Assembly (NCBI RefSeq): GCF_000235565.1
Contig: NC_017527.1
Location: 558,001-622,000 of the forward strand
Origin: Methanothrix harundinacea 6Ac
GTDB taxonomy: Archaea; Halobacteriota; Methanosarcinia; Methanotrichales; Methanotrichaceae
Length of the DNA stretch: 64,000 bases
Direction: 5' to 3'
A program made the position numbers and the translations under genes. Shown in pieces: positions 17,835 to 26,164 of the stretch (positions within the stretch are counted from its first letter, which is position 1; each line of letters opens with the position of its first letter). The notes beneath the pieces are model-generated. The model saw only the letters and a list, made by a program, of their open reading frames with translations, had not been told where the DNA came from and did no database searches.

Positions 17835-18491
17835 TCAGAGGACCGCACCCTTGAACTTCTCGAATCCGATCTCTTCGATGAACTCGCCGAGCCTCTGTTT
17901 CTCGGCGTTGGCCTTGTAGTAGCCGATCACCTTCTCCACCAGGGCGAGGGCCTCTTCGTCGGATAACGCTTCAGCCAGGACGACCCCGAGCCGGGGCTTT
18001 CTTGCGGCGTTTCCTCCCACCAGGACGGTCCATCCTTTGGCGGTCCCCATAAGGCCCAGGTCCTTGACGGCGGGCTCGGCGCAGGAGTTGGGGCAGCCGG
18101 ATACCCCGATCTTGAACTTGGAGGGCATCTCCATCCCATGGTACTTTTCATCGAGCTTCAGGCCGACGCCGACGGAATCCTGGAGGCCCCGCTTGCAGAA
18201 GGTGGTTCCAGGACAGATCTTGACGCTCCGGACGCAGAGGCCGATGGCGGCACCGGGCTTCATCCCCAGGTCCGCCCAGGCGCCGTCCAGGTCCTCGGGC
18301 TTGAGGCCGACGATGGCTATCCTCTGGGCTGAGGTTATCTTCAGGGCTGCAGCCTTGTACTTCTCCGCCACCTCGGCTATCCTCTTGAGGCTCGCCGGGT
18401 CGATGATCCCCCCCGCGATGTGGGGGGCTATGGCGTAGGTCTCCTTGTCTCTCTGGAGGATCGCTCCCTTCTCCATCAGGTCTTTTGCCAT
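17835..18491 (-). CDS. Small dissimilatory sulfite reductase-like protein (Dsr-LP)
   Basis: Nitrite/sulfite reductase-type siroheme and [4Fe-4S] protein of 218 residues, the compact single-domain form common in methanogens. After a ferredoxin-like N-terminal half (ITSAQRIAIVGL is the substrate-binding strand pattern), the cluster ligands appear as C93-PGTTF-C99 and C133-PNS-C137. These small proteins lack the additional domains of assimilatory enzymes; their physiological electron donor and substrate are not established. It lies just downstream of the DUF166 gene on the same strand (71-base gap), so the two are probably an operon. Confidence 0.88.
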   Translation of the reverse strand: MAKDLMEKGAILQRDKETYAIAPHIAGGIIDPASLKRIAEVAEKYKAAALKITSAQRIAIVGLKPEDLDGAWADLGMKPGAAIGLCVRSVKICPGTTFCKRGLQDSVGVGLKLDEKYHGMEMPSKFKIGVSGCPNSCAEPAVKDLGLMGTAKGWTVLVGGNAARKPRLGVVLAEALSDEEALALVEKVIGYYKANAEKQRLGEFIEEIGFEKFKGAVL

Positions 18492-18562
18492 ATTCTTCAG
18501 GCTCCTTCCATCTTTTCCTCTCTATTCTCGATCTTTACTATATCAAAACTATCCAATCGACC

Positions 18563-19399
18563 TCATCTTTCGGCCCTGGGCCTCGCCGCCCCCGAGAAGG
18601 TCCCCGAATCCCTCGGCTCCGCCCTCTTTTCCCTCTTTATGGCGTCCTCGACGGCCTCGCGGATGATGTATCCCGCCCTGTGCAGGATGGTGTCTTTCAG
18701 CTCTGGGTCCTGCTCCATGCTGGCGGTGCATGGGTATGCGTGGTGGGCCTCGGCTATCCTCTCCCGGAGGTCGGGCTGGTCGGTCTCGAGTCCCGCCATC
18801 CTCTTGGCCACGTACCAGGTGGATCCGCACGGGGCGCTGCGGACGACGTTGGCGGCGAGGATCGTCTCCTTTCCCGGCCGGCTCTCCTGAGCTACGATCT
18901 CGATCTCGGGCTCGCCGAAGTGGGCCTTCTGCATGAAGGCGTTTATGGCAGGGGTGGCCGGGTCGGGCCTGAGGGCGCAGAAGGGCTTGGCGAAGGCGGC
19001 CTCCAGGCCCATCCTTCTCGCCTCCTCGGCCAGCTGGGTCCGGAGGCCCAGGGGCAGGTCCTTGGGCATCTCGGACCCTCCAATGATCCCTTTGTACCCT
19101 TTTTCTTTCAGGATGGAGAGGAGGCCGAATATGATGTCGGGGTGGACGTGGACGACGATGGCGATATCCGCCTCGGGGATCTCGGCGGGGATGTAGGGAG
19201 ATACGTCGTCGATGAAGTCTTCGAGGCCCTCGGGGTCGGGCATCTCGATGACGGATAAGAGGTCCTCGGCGAGGCTGTACTTGCCGGCCTTGCAGAGGGT
19301 GCAGCCGTCGCCGCAGGATATGCAGAACCCCGAGAAGTTGATCAGGTTTCCTATCAGGGTTCGCCCGAACTCGCCGTTGTAGAGGACCACGACCTTCAT
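18563..19399 (-). CDS. DUF166 family protein, copy 1
   Basis: Conserved methanogen protein of 278 residues, sometimes mislabelled thymidylate synthase; function unknown. A striking Cys cluster C26-IS-C29-GDG-C33-TL-C36 near the N-terminus suggests a metal or Fe-S site. The middle holds ADIAIVVHVHPDI, IIGGSEMP and further Cys at CALRP and APCGSTWYVAK. The C-terminal 25 residues look disordered. The ATG has a GGAG site. It is about 96% identical (12 substitutions of 278) to the gene at 51705-52541. It is co-directional with the Dsr-like gene downstream and divergent from an HxlR regulator, consistent with a redox-linked role. Confidence 0.8.
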   Translation of the reverse strand: MKVVVLYNGEFGRTLIGNLINFSGFCISCGDGCTLCKAGKYSLAEDLLSVIEMPDPEGLEDFIDDVSPYIPAEIPEADIAIVVHVHPDIIFGLLSILKEKGYKGIIGGSEMPKDLPLGLRTQLAEEARRMGLEAAFAKPFCALRPDPATPAINAFMQKAHFGEPEIEIVAQESRPGKETILAANVVRSAPCGSTWYVAKRMAGLETDQPDLRERIAEAHHAYPCTASMEQDPELKDTILHRAGYIIREAVEDAIKREKRAEPRDSGTFSGAARPRAER

Positions 19400-19444
19400 G
19401 ATTTAGCTCCTGGCAGGGCATCTGGACCCGTTCATGATATACTT

Positions 19445-19489
19445 AGGATACCAACGTATATAGGCTAGAAGGTTTCTACGAGGATACCA
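19445..19489. promoter_or_regulatory. Divergent promoter with direct repeat, HxlR/DUF166
   Basis: The sequence AGGATACCA occurs at 19445-19453 and again at 19481-19489, 36 bases apart, flanking a TATA-like CGTATATAGG (19455-19464). The second copy abuts the HxlR start codon, so the HxlR transcript is probably almost leaderless. The repeats are candidate operator half-sites for autoregulation. Confidence 0.45.
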
Positions 19490-19848
19490 TGCAGGAAGGC
19501 TGCACCGTCAACAGGACCGTCAGGTACATCGCCCGGAAGTGGACCCTCCTCGTCCTTCTGGAGCTCTACAAGGGCGAGGGGCACGTGAGGAGGTTCAGCG
19601 AGCTGAAGAGCTGCCTTTCCGGGATCACCCCGAAGGTCCTGTCGGCGCGGCTGAAGGAGCTGGAGCGGGAGGGGCTCGTGAAGAGGAGGTTCGACGGCCG
19701 CTCCTTTCCCGCCAGAGCCGAGTACTCCCTGACGGAGAGCGGCCTTGAGATCGTCGAGATTGTCAAGGAGATGAAGCGGTGGGCCCTCAAGTGGAAGATC
19801 ACGAACATCGAGTGCAGCTGCCAGGACTGCTCCGAGTGCGTCCTGTGA
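19489..19848 (+). CDS. HxlR-family winged-helix regulator
   Basis: DNA-binding regulator of 119 residues. The family fold is clear: NRTVRYIARKWTLLVLLELYKG, then the recognition region FSELKSCLSGITPKVLSARLKELEREGLVKR and the wing with ARAEYSLTESG. Cysteines are at C5, near C44 and in the C-terminal CSCQDCSEC, which could bind metal or sense redox state; the last cluster is unusual for HxlR proteins. Divergence from the DUF166/Dsr-like operon suggests it controls that operon. Confidence 0.88.
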   Translation: MQEGCTVNRTVRYIARKWTLLVLLELYKGEGHVRRFSELKSCLSGITPKVLSARLKELEREGLVKRRFDGRSFPARAEYSLTESGLEIVEIVKEMKRWALKWKITNIECSCQDCSECVL

Positions 19849-19911
19849 TCCGATGCCTGTCGCATCGATGGCATCTTGCTTGTAAAAGGGCAGGCGATGG
19901 GATGATAAATA

Positions 19912-19953
19912 GAAGAGCGGTGCGTCCCATGGGTTGGGATCAGAAACCGCTCT
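19912..19953 (-). terminator. Long hairpin at the end of the small secreted gene
   Basis: A 9-bp stem (19912-19920 with 19945-19953) encloses a 24-base loop and overlaps the last codons of the minus-strand gene; the minus strand then becomes T-rich. It may serve both convergent genes. Confidence 0.4.
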
Positions 19954-20311
19954 TGATCCTCAAAAGCTTGAGCCCCTCCCAGTCCTCGCCGCCAAACCCG
20001 CCGGTCTGGTCCACCAGCTGAAGCTCATCCTCGGATAAGACCTTGAGGACGGCCGTTCCCATTATGGTGGCGTTCCCCTTCGGCACGTCGGCCCAGTTCA
20101 CGCTCACCGTGTCGCCCTCGACGGTCCCGAAGGCGACGCTCGTCCAGGTCGGCTCCTCGGCGGAGTTCTCGGCGTACCACCAGACGGTATCGTTCACCTG
20201 TCGGATGTAGATATTCGCGCCTTCCGCCCCCCAGTCTCCCGTCAGATCGAACGCCTCCGCGGTGGTCCCGAGAAGGGCCGCCATTGCCACGATCCAAAAA
20301 ACTCTGTTCAT
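19940..20311 (-). CDS. Small secreted beta-rich protein
   Basis: Exported protein of 123 residues, not recognised as a named family. A signal peptide (MNRVFWIVAMAALLGTTAEA) ends at about residue 20. The mature part alternates aromatic and polar residues (LTGDWGAEGANIYIRQV, VWWYAENS, VSVNWADVPKGNA), suggesting a small lipocalin-like or beta-barrel fold. A strong GGAGG site lies just upstream. No anchor is visible. Confidence 0.7.
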   Translation of the reverse strand: MNRVFWIVAMAALLGTTAEAFDLTGDWGAEGANIYIRQVNDTVWWYAENSAEEPTWTSVAFGTVEGDTVSVNWADVPKGNATIMGTAVLKVLSEDELQLVDQTGGFGGEDWEGLKLLRIKSGF

Positions 20312-20643
20312 AGTCCGCCTCCTTAGATTTTAGCACAGCTTTCTCGTTTCCTCCTTTAATAGTTAACCTTTTTTTGCCTGTTCAATCCGAAGAAGACCTC
20401 AGGCAAATGGTGGTCGAAGCATATCTGGATATCAAATTTGGGTCGGGCTCGTCGAATGGGGGGAAGCTTAGCGACTTTGCCGCAGAAAACCACGGAAAAA
20501 GGTTTTAAATAATAATTATAGGGGGGCTAGATGCCCCCAAAAGAGACGCCGTCCCTTCACCTCGACCTTCGTCATCATCTCCTCGGGCTTCTGCTCCCTC
20601 TCCGGTATCTTCAGCTCGGTTTCGAGAGGCCCGTCTCCTCCGG
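20312..20643. other. Intergenic region between two minus-strand surface genes
   Basis: These 332 bases hold the promoter of the small secreted gene (AT-rich box around 20358-20370 and a GGAGG site near 20325), an AT-rich tail around 20500-20520, and the terminator of the large surface gene. In another frame, codons just past that gene's stop could encode about 40 more residues, but there is no independent evidence for a gene. Confidence 0.5.
20520..20537 (-). terminator. Terminator of the large surface-protein gene
   Basis: A stem GGGGGC/GCCCCC with a 5-base loop is followed on the minus strand by an AT-rich run containing T clusters, about 105 bases past the stop codon. Confidence 0.6.
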
Positions 20644-23600
20644 CTATCCGGGCCCCTCGCAGGTCATATCGTACGTCATGGGGCTGTACTTGAGCTCCCA
20701 GTCCGGGGGCATCCACCCCGCCGGGACCTCCTCAGCCTCCTCGAAGTCTCCGACATCGACGACGGCGGAGATGGATACGATCCCAAGCTCCGTCCCTCCG
20801 AGGGTGTACGCCTCGACCTCCGCGACGTTCAGGAACCTTCCCCGGGTCCGGGCCTCGACTAGGTACTCGATCGTCCTCACCTCCCGGGGGTTCAGGTCCG
20901 CGATGACCCAGCTTATCCTACCCCGGGACCGGTCGTACTCTGCCGGCATGACTGAAGCCCCGAGGAGGGATAACCCGGAGGGGAGGGTGTCGACGATGTT
21001 GGCCACCACCGTCTCGTTCTGGAGGTTCTGGACCGTCAGCCTGTAGGTTATGATGTTCTCGAGGACGGGGTCGACGGACCCGGTCTTGCTCGCGAAGATC
21101 TCGGCGGGGCAGCAGGATAGCCACCCCGCCTCCAGGACGGAGAAGTTGCTGGCGGTGAGGTGGGTATCGTTCCCGGCGCTGGCCGTCGCCTTGACGACGT
21201 TTACTAGGGATCCGCCGTCCTCTATGACTTCGAGGACGAGCTCGATCTCGAATCTCCCTCCGGCCCCAAGGGGCGAAACGCTCCATACCGCCCTATCGGC
21301 GGCTATCTCCGGCCTGAGAGACGAGCTGATGTACGAGGTCCTCGGTGGGAATACGTCCTCGACGGTTATATCCTCGAGGGGAGCGTTCCCGTCGTTGGTC
21401 ACTGTGATGGCGTACCTGACCTGGCTGGAGTTCTTATCGGCCTCGCCGATCTTGGATATGGATAGGTGGGGGTGGTCGTACTTGGGGACGCCGGAGAGGA
21501 CGATCTTCCTCGCCACGGAGTAGTCCCCGGAGTAGACCTCGTCGTAATCGATGAGGGGCAGGTCCCCCTCCCCCTCAGAGCCGGCCCCTTTGGACCTGTT
21601 GGCCACGACGACCCTGTACCGGGCAGCTCCGGAGAAATCGGCCTCCGATGATAGATCGTTCAGCCCCCGGAAGGTCGCCTCCCGTTCGAGCCGGTCGATG
21701 GAGTAGTACTCCTCGCCGATGTAGCTCACCCCCTCCGCCCTGGAGTAGATCCCCTCCTTCCATCTCATGGCGGCGTTGATATTCGTGGAGTTGGTGAGGT
21801 TCAGGGACGCAGGGGCGCTGGTGACGTTGATATCCTTGGCGATGTAGTTGGTGCCGGTCTCGATGATCTCCTCGGATTCGTAGGATCCGGCCCCGGCCTC
21901 GTAGGACCTCTGAGATGACCCTACTCTTCTATCTCCGACGACGAGGCCCGAGCCCGAAGCTGACTTCTCGTAGGAGACGCCCCGGCCGTACTCGTCGACC
22001 CTCTGGAGGACCTTGAAGCTTCCTGCATAACTCTCTTCCATCTCGAAGGTGGGTTTCGATCTCGGGCCGGAGGAGTTGGACGGCATCTTGAAGAAGCCGA
22101 ACTGGGCCACCCCATCGAACTCGGCGTCTATCTCCATCACCGACTCGTTCCTGTCGAGGAAGATCCTCGACTCCCGGTCGATGGAGGTGGCGTACCGGTA
22201 GGATTCGGTCATCGAGGCTCCAGTGACGCGGTTTTTGGCCCTCGCCTCCTGGCTCCATCGGGACGAGTAATCGAGGACCCTCCCGTTGTAGAGGCCGAGG
22301 GTGGTGGGGGCGTAGGCGGCGGAGACCTCCTTCTCCATCGAGATGGACTTATTCTCGGTCCTCATCCGGAGGACCTCATCGCTGTCGTATCTCCCGGAGC
22401 CGTGCTCCCGGGTGGAGAGCTCCGTACCGGCCTCGGAGACGAGGACGGTCTCTGTATCCGTGTCCGTATTGTTGGTTTTGTTCAAATCCGTGGCCGTGAC
22501 GACGTTGGTGAGGGTGTACGATGGCGGTTCCGTATTGTAGTCGTTCGCGACCTTGACGAACCCCTCCCCGGAGACCCCCTGCTCCATCTCGAAGGTGAAC
22601 TCCTTCCTCAGGGTCTTGATGTGGAGGATGATGGTGGCGCAGGTGGTGTTGTTTCCACCAGGTAGTGTCAAATTCCACTCCTGCCACCGATCGCCGATCT
22701 TCAACGGCCGGGGCTCGGCACATACGAACTCCACCGGCCGGTCGAATAGGTCTCGAACATTCACCCGCGTCCCCGCCGGGCCGCAGACGGTGATGTTGTA
22801 CGTCACCTCGTCCCCCGGCCTCACGGCCTTCTGGAGGGCGGTTTTGGTGACGGTGAGGTCTGATGGTGGCTTCGTTTTATTATCCGCCCCGGTTACATTG
22901 ACCACGGCGGAGTCCTCGGCGGAGACGGGCTGCTCGCTATCGTCCATCTCGCTTACCGCCACCCCCGTCACCGTCGCGTTGTTGACGACCCGAGGAATGT
23001 CTTCGGGGAGGATAGTGTAATCGGCGGTCCCGACGGCGATCTCGCCGGGCTTCAGGGCTGTCCTGTTCAGCTCGATGAAGCGGTCGAGCCGATCGTCGTA
23101 CAGGAGGAGGCCTTCGACGGGGGCGATCCCGACGTTCTGGACGACGAAGGAGTAGGTAACCACCTCCCCCACCGTCACGTTGGTCCTGTCGGGGGTCTTG
23201 ATGAGGTCGATATCTGCAGCGAAGGCGTAGAGGGGTACGGTGGCGGTATCCTCATCCGCGATCTCGTCCCCCTGGGGGTCGGTGCCGGTCACCGTCGCTT
23301 TGTTCTCGATGGGGCCCGGCAGGTCGGCGGTGACGACGGTGTAATCGGCGGTCCCGCCGGCGGCCTCGTCGGGCTTCAGGGTCGTCCTGTTGAGGTCGAT
23401 GAGCCGGTCGAGGCGGTCGTCGAAGAGGGTGATGTTCGCTATGGTGGTGCCGCCGACGTTCTCGACGGCGTAGGAATAGGTGATGACGGTCCCGACGGCT
23501 GCCGGTATCGGTGATGCCACTTTCGTCAGCCTCAGCTCCGAGAGGTAGGCGACGGTCACGTCGGCGTAGTCGGAGTCGGTGACATCACCCCGGTCAGATC

Positions 23601-26142
23601 TGCCGGCAGCGGTTACGGCGTTTCGGAGCCGGAACTGCTTCTCCTTGGGGATCCCCGGGGTCCTCCGGTAGTCCCTCTGGATCACCTCCCCCGTCGGGTC
23701 TACCCTCTCGATGAGGGTGTCTCCGGTCTTGTAGTCCGTCACCGTCCTGGTCCTGTACCCGGGGGCCGGAGTATCGTAGTCTATCCTCAGCCTCTCCAAC
23801 ATCGAGACCGATAGGAGGCTCTCGGCGACGAGGGCGCCGTCGGCCCCGTACTCCGAGGTGAGGACCGAGTCCATCTCCGGGTTGTAGTACTCCGATCTGG
23901 TGATATTTCCCGCGGCGTCGACGAAGAGGACGAGCCGCTCATCGGTGGCGGGGCGGGTGTAGTTTTTGACGAGAACTCCCGGAAGGTCCCCCTCCCGCTC
24001 GTCGAAGACGACGCCTGTCGATCCTGGATCGAACCTCCTCGATAGCTCGATCATCTTCGCCATCTCCACCTCCAGCCTCACCCTCAGCCAGATCAGCCCC
24101 TCGATGGTATCGGCGAGGCCTCCCCGGCCGACCTGCTGGACCCAGAGGACCTCTTCTCCGGCCAGATCAGCACCCGTGCCGAGGTCGGAGGATCCGAGGA
24201 CCGTCAGCCCCTCCGCCGACGGGGCGGACGTTGGTATATCCTCCCCGATCTCGGCGACGACCAGGATCGTCGTCTCGTTCCCGGGTCCCAGAGCTCCGAG
24301 GCCATCCCAGAAGATCTCCGTCGTCCCGTCGGCGTTCTCTATGACCCTGTCGGGGGCTGGGGAGGCGGAGATGTAGCTCATCCCCGCGGGGAGGGTGTCG
24401 TTCACCTCGAGGGCCAGGGGGACTTTCCCGGTGTTTCTCACCACGATGGTGAAGGTGACCTCCGTATGCGGAACCCCCGCGGTCGGTGACGCCGTCTTGG
24501 TGACCTCCAACCCGGGGTTGAGCTGCTCAGGATCGGTGTATTCGTTGGTGATCATTACCTGCTTTACAGCATCAGTCAGCCCATCTATGATGAAGGGAGA
24601 CCCCTCGACGGTGACCGTCCAGACGAGGCCGTTCTCCTTCTCGGAGACGTTGTAGACTCCCGGAGCGAGGTCGTTCCAGGCGAGGACCCCGCCATCGGAG
24701 CCCACGGTTTTGCAGCTCTTCCAGGACTCGTTCTCGATGCAGATCTCAAAACCGGTATCAACGAGCGCCCTATGGTCAAAGGGATAGCTGCTCCAGTTTA
24801 CGACCTTGGTGACCTCGACGGAGCCTCCCCTCTTGTTTATGAAGTTCACCGTCGCCGTCTCTCCAGGGCCGAGGTCGACGGTGGCTTTAGATCCCTCGAT
24901 GGAGGCGGCTCCGTTTACATCCGCGAGGGTCCAGCCTTCGGGGATGATCTCTTCAATGGTGTAGGTTCCAGGCACCAGAAGTCCCGATGCGTTCGTCTCG
25001 CCATCCTTTAGGAGGATCTTTTGGTCGGCGTAGCTTGCAGCAAACTCGAAGACCTCGCCAGACCCTTTCTGCTCTGTGACCTTCCCGACCACGATGGATC
25101 CGAGCTTAATGTTGGTGAAGTTCACCGTCGCCGTCTCCCCTGGGCCTAGGTTGACGGTGGCTTTTGATCCCTCGATGGAGGCGGCCCCGTTTATATCCGC
25201 GAGAGTCCAGCCCTCGGGGATGATCTCTTCAATGGTGTAGGTTCCAGGCACCAGAAGTACCGACGCGTTCGTCTCGCCGTCCTTGAGGAGGATTTTTTGG
25301 TCGGCGTAGCTCGCCTCAAACTCGAAGACCTCGCCAGACCCTTTCGGCTCTGTGACCTTCCCGACCACGATGGATCCGAGCTTAATGTTGGTGAAGTTCA
25401 CCCTCGCCGTCTCTCCAGGGGCGATGGTAACTTTTATGAAACCGTCCCCCGAGGAGAAGTCGTCGTGCCAGCTGGTGGCGTCGGAGCTGTACTGGGCCGA
25501 TGCCGCCCCCTCCACCCCGATGCTGGATAGGTCCCAGCCCAACGCCTCCTCCTCTCCAATGACGTAGCTTCCCGGAGGGAGGCCTCCGAACGTCTCGGCC
25601 TCACCCCCTGCCAGGGTGAACTCGGTCGGGCCGTATGAGAGGCGGAGGTTGAAGGCCTCCGGGTCCCCCAACGGCTCCGTCTCCTTGATGACGGTGATGC
25701 TGCAGGTCTGGGGCTGGATGGTTAAGTTGATCAGAGCGAGGCCATTACATGCGGGGTAGGCCTTGACTCCGGCGAGGACCGAAACGGTGACGTTGGTGGG
25801 GCAGTTCACATCGGGGGCCGTCCATACGAACTGGTGGCCAGATGCCCCCTCATGGCTGCCGCAGCTTTTTGTCCCACAGCAGCTCGGATCATCACAGCAG
25901 GCAGGATCGCTGCAGCAGGAAGCCTCCCAGTCGAAGATGAAAAGATCAGGATCTAAGTCGGTGGTGAACGTATAGGTCTCGCCAGCATAATAAGCGGCCG
26001 GAACCTCTGCGTAGACCCCTGGAAAGAGGAGGAATATAATTAGAAGCAATGCGAAGGTGAAAGGAGATATCGCCCCTCTCTTCCCAGAACGGCGAGTTAT
26101 CCGATCACTTCCCATAAGAAGGGAGTTCGTTTCCATCTCCAT
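20644..26142 (-). CDS. Very large secreted adhesin-like protein, SpaA/Cna-B and DUF11 repeats
   Basis: Predicted extracellular protein of 1832 residues. The ATG at 26142 has a GAGGAGG site; other in-frame ATGs flank it. A signal peptide (FALLLIIFLLFPGVYA) ends near residue 45, followed by a Cys-rich region (ASCCSDPACCDDPSCCG). Three prealbumin-like SpaA/Cna-B repeats follow, each with GTYTIEE or similar and GETA(T/R)VNFTN; two are near-identical in tandem. About six DUF11-type repeats follow, with starts like EVTKTASP, RLTKVASP and DLIKTPD. A long Tyr/Ser/Glu-rich segment lies before the last two DUF11 units. The C-terminus lacks a transmembrane helix or PGF motif, so attachment must be non-covalent or via partners. 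It is the downstream gene of an operon with the PKD protein. Confidence 0.82.
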   Translation of the reverse strand: MEMETNSLLMGSDRITRRSGKRGAISPFTFALLLIIFLLFPGVYAEVPAAYYAGETYTFTTDLDPDLFIFDWEASCCSDPACCDDPSCCGTKSCGSHEGASGHQFVWTAPDVNCPTNVTVSVLAGVKAYPACNGLALINLTIQPQTCSITVIKETEPLGDPEAFNLRLSYGPTEFTLAGGEAETFGGLPPGSYVIGEEEALGWDLSSIGVEGAASAQYSSDATSWHDDFSSGDGFIKVTIAPGETARVNFTNIKLGSIVVGKVTEPKGSGEVFEFEASYADQKILLKDGETNASVLLVPGTYTIEEIIPEGWTLADINGAASIEGSKATVNLGPGETATVNFTNIKLGSIVVGKVTEQKGSGEVFEFAASYADQKILLKDGETNASGLLVPGTYTIEEIIPEGWTLADVNGAASIEGSKATVDLGPGETATVNFINKRGGSVEVTKVVNWSSYPFDHRALVDTGFEICIENESWKSCKTVGSDGGVLAWNDLAPGVYNVSEKENGLVWTVTVEGSPFIIDGLTDAVKQVMITNEYTDPEQLNPGLEVTKTASPTAGVPHTEVTFTIVVRNTGKVPLALEVNDTLPAGMSYISASPAPDRVIENADGTTEIFWDGLGALGPGNETTILVVAEIGEDIPTSAPSAEGLTVLGSSDLGTGADLAGEEVLWVQQVGRGGLADTIEGLIWLRVRLEVEMAKMIELSRRFDPGSTGVVFDEREGDLPGVLVKNYTRPATDERLVLFVDAAGNITRSEYYNPEMDSVLTSEYGADGALVAESLLSVSMLERLRIDYDTPAPGYRTRTVTDYKTGDTLIERVDPTGEVIQRDYRRTPGIPKEKQFRLRNAVTAAGRSDRGDVTDSDYADVTVAYLSELRLTKVASPIPAAVGTVITYSYAVENVGGTTIANITLFDDRLDRLIDLNRTTLKPDEAAGGTADYTVVTADLPGPIENKATVTGTDPQGDEIADEDTATVPLYAFAADIDLIKTPDRTNVTVGEVVTYSFVVQNVGIAPVEGLLLYDDRLDRFIELNRTALKPGEIAVGTADYTILPEDIPRVVNNATVTGVAVSEMDDSEQPVSAEDSAVVNVTGADNKTKPPSDLTVTKTALQKAVRPGDEVTYNITVCGPAGTRVNVRDLFDRPVEFVCAEPRPLKIGDRWQEWNLTLPGGNNTTCATIILHIKTLRKEFTFEMEQGVSGEGFVKVANDYNTEPPSYTLTNVVTATDLNKTNNTDTDTETVLVSEAGTELSTREHGSGRYDSDEVLRMRTENKSISMEKEVSAAYAPTTLGLYNGRVLDYSSRWSQEARAKNRVTGASMTESYRYATSIDRESRIFLDRNESVMEIDAEFDGVAQFGFFKMPSNSSGPRSKPTFEMEESYAGSFKVLQRVDEYGRGVSYEKSASGSGLVVGDRRVGSSQRSYEAGAGSYESEEIIETGTNYIAKDINVTSAPASLNLTNSTNINAAMRWKEGIYSRAEGVSYIGEEYYSIDRLEREATFRGLNDLSSEADFSGAARYRVVVANRSKGAGSEGEGDLPLIDYDEVYSGDYSVARKIVLSGVPKYDHPHLSISKIGEADKNSSQVRYAITVTNDGNAPLEDITVEDVFPPRTSYISSSLRPEIAADRAVWSVSPLGAGGRFEIELVLEVIEDGGSLVNVVKATASAGNDTHLTASNFSVLEAGWLSCCPAEIFASKTGSVDPVLENIITYRLTVQNLQNETVVANIVDTLPSGLSLLGASVMPAEYDRSRGRISWVIADLNPREVRTIEYLVEARTRGRFLNVAEVEAYTLGGTELGIVSISAVVDVGDFEEAEEVPAGWMPPDWELKYSPMTYDMTCEGPG
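24826..25420 (-). repeat. Tandem SpaA/Cna-B repeats in the adhesin gene
   Basis: Two units of about 270 bases (roughly 24,840-25,105 and 25,110-25,375) are nearly identical, sharing long identical runs that encode SYADQKILLKDGETNAS and GTYTIEEIIPEGWTLAD. Such identity indicates recent duplication and is a likely site of repeat-number variation. Confidence 0.75.
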
Positions 26143-26164
26143 CGGTCCTCCTCGGCCCATATCC

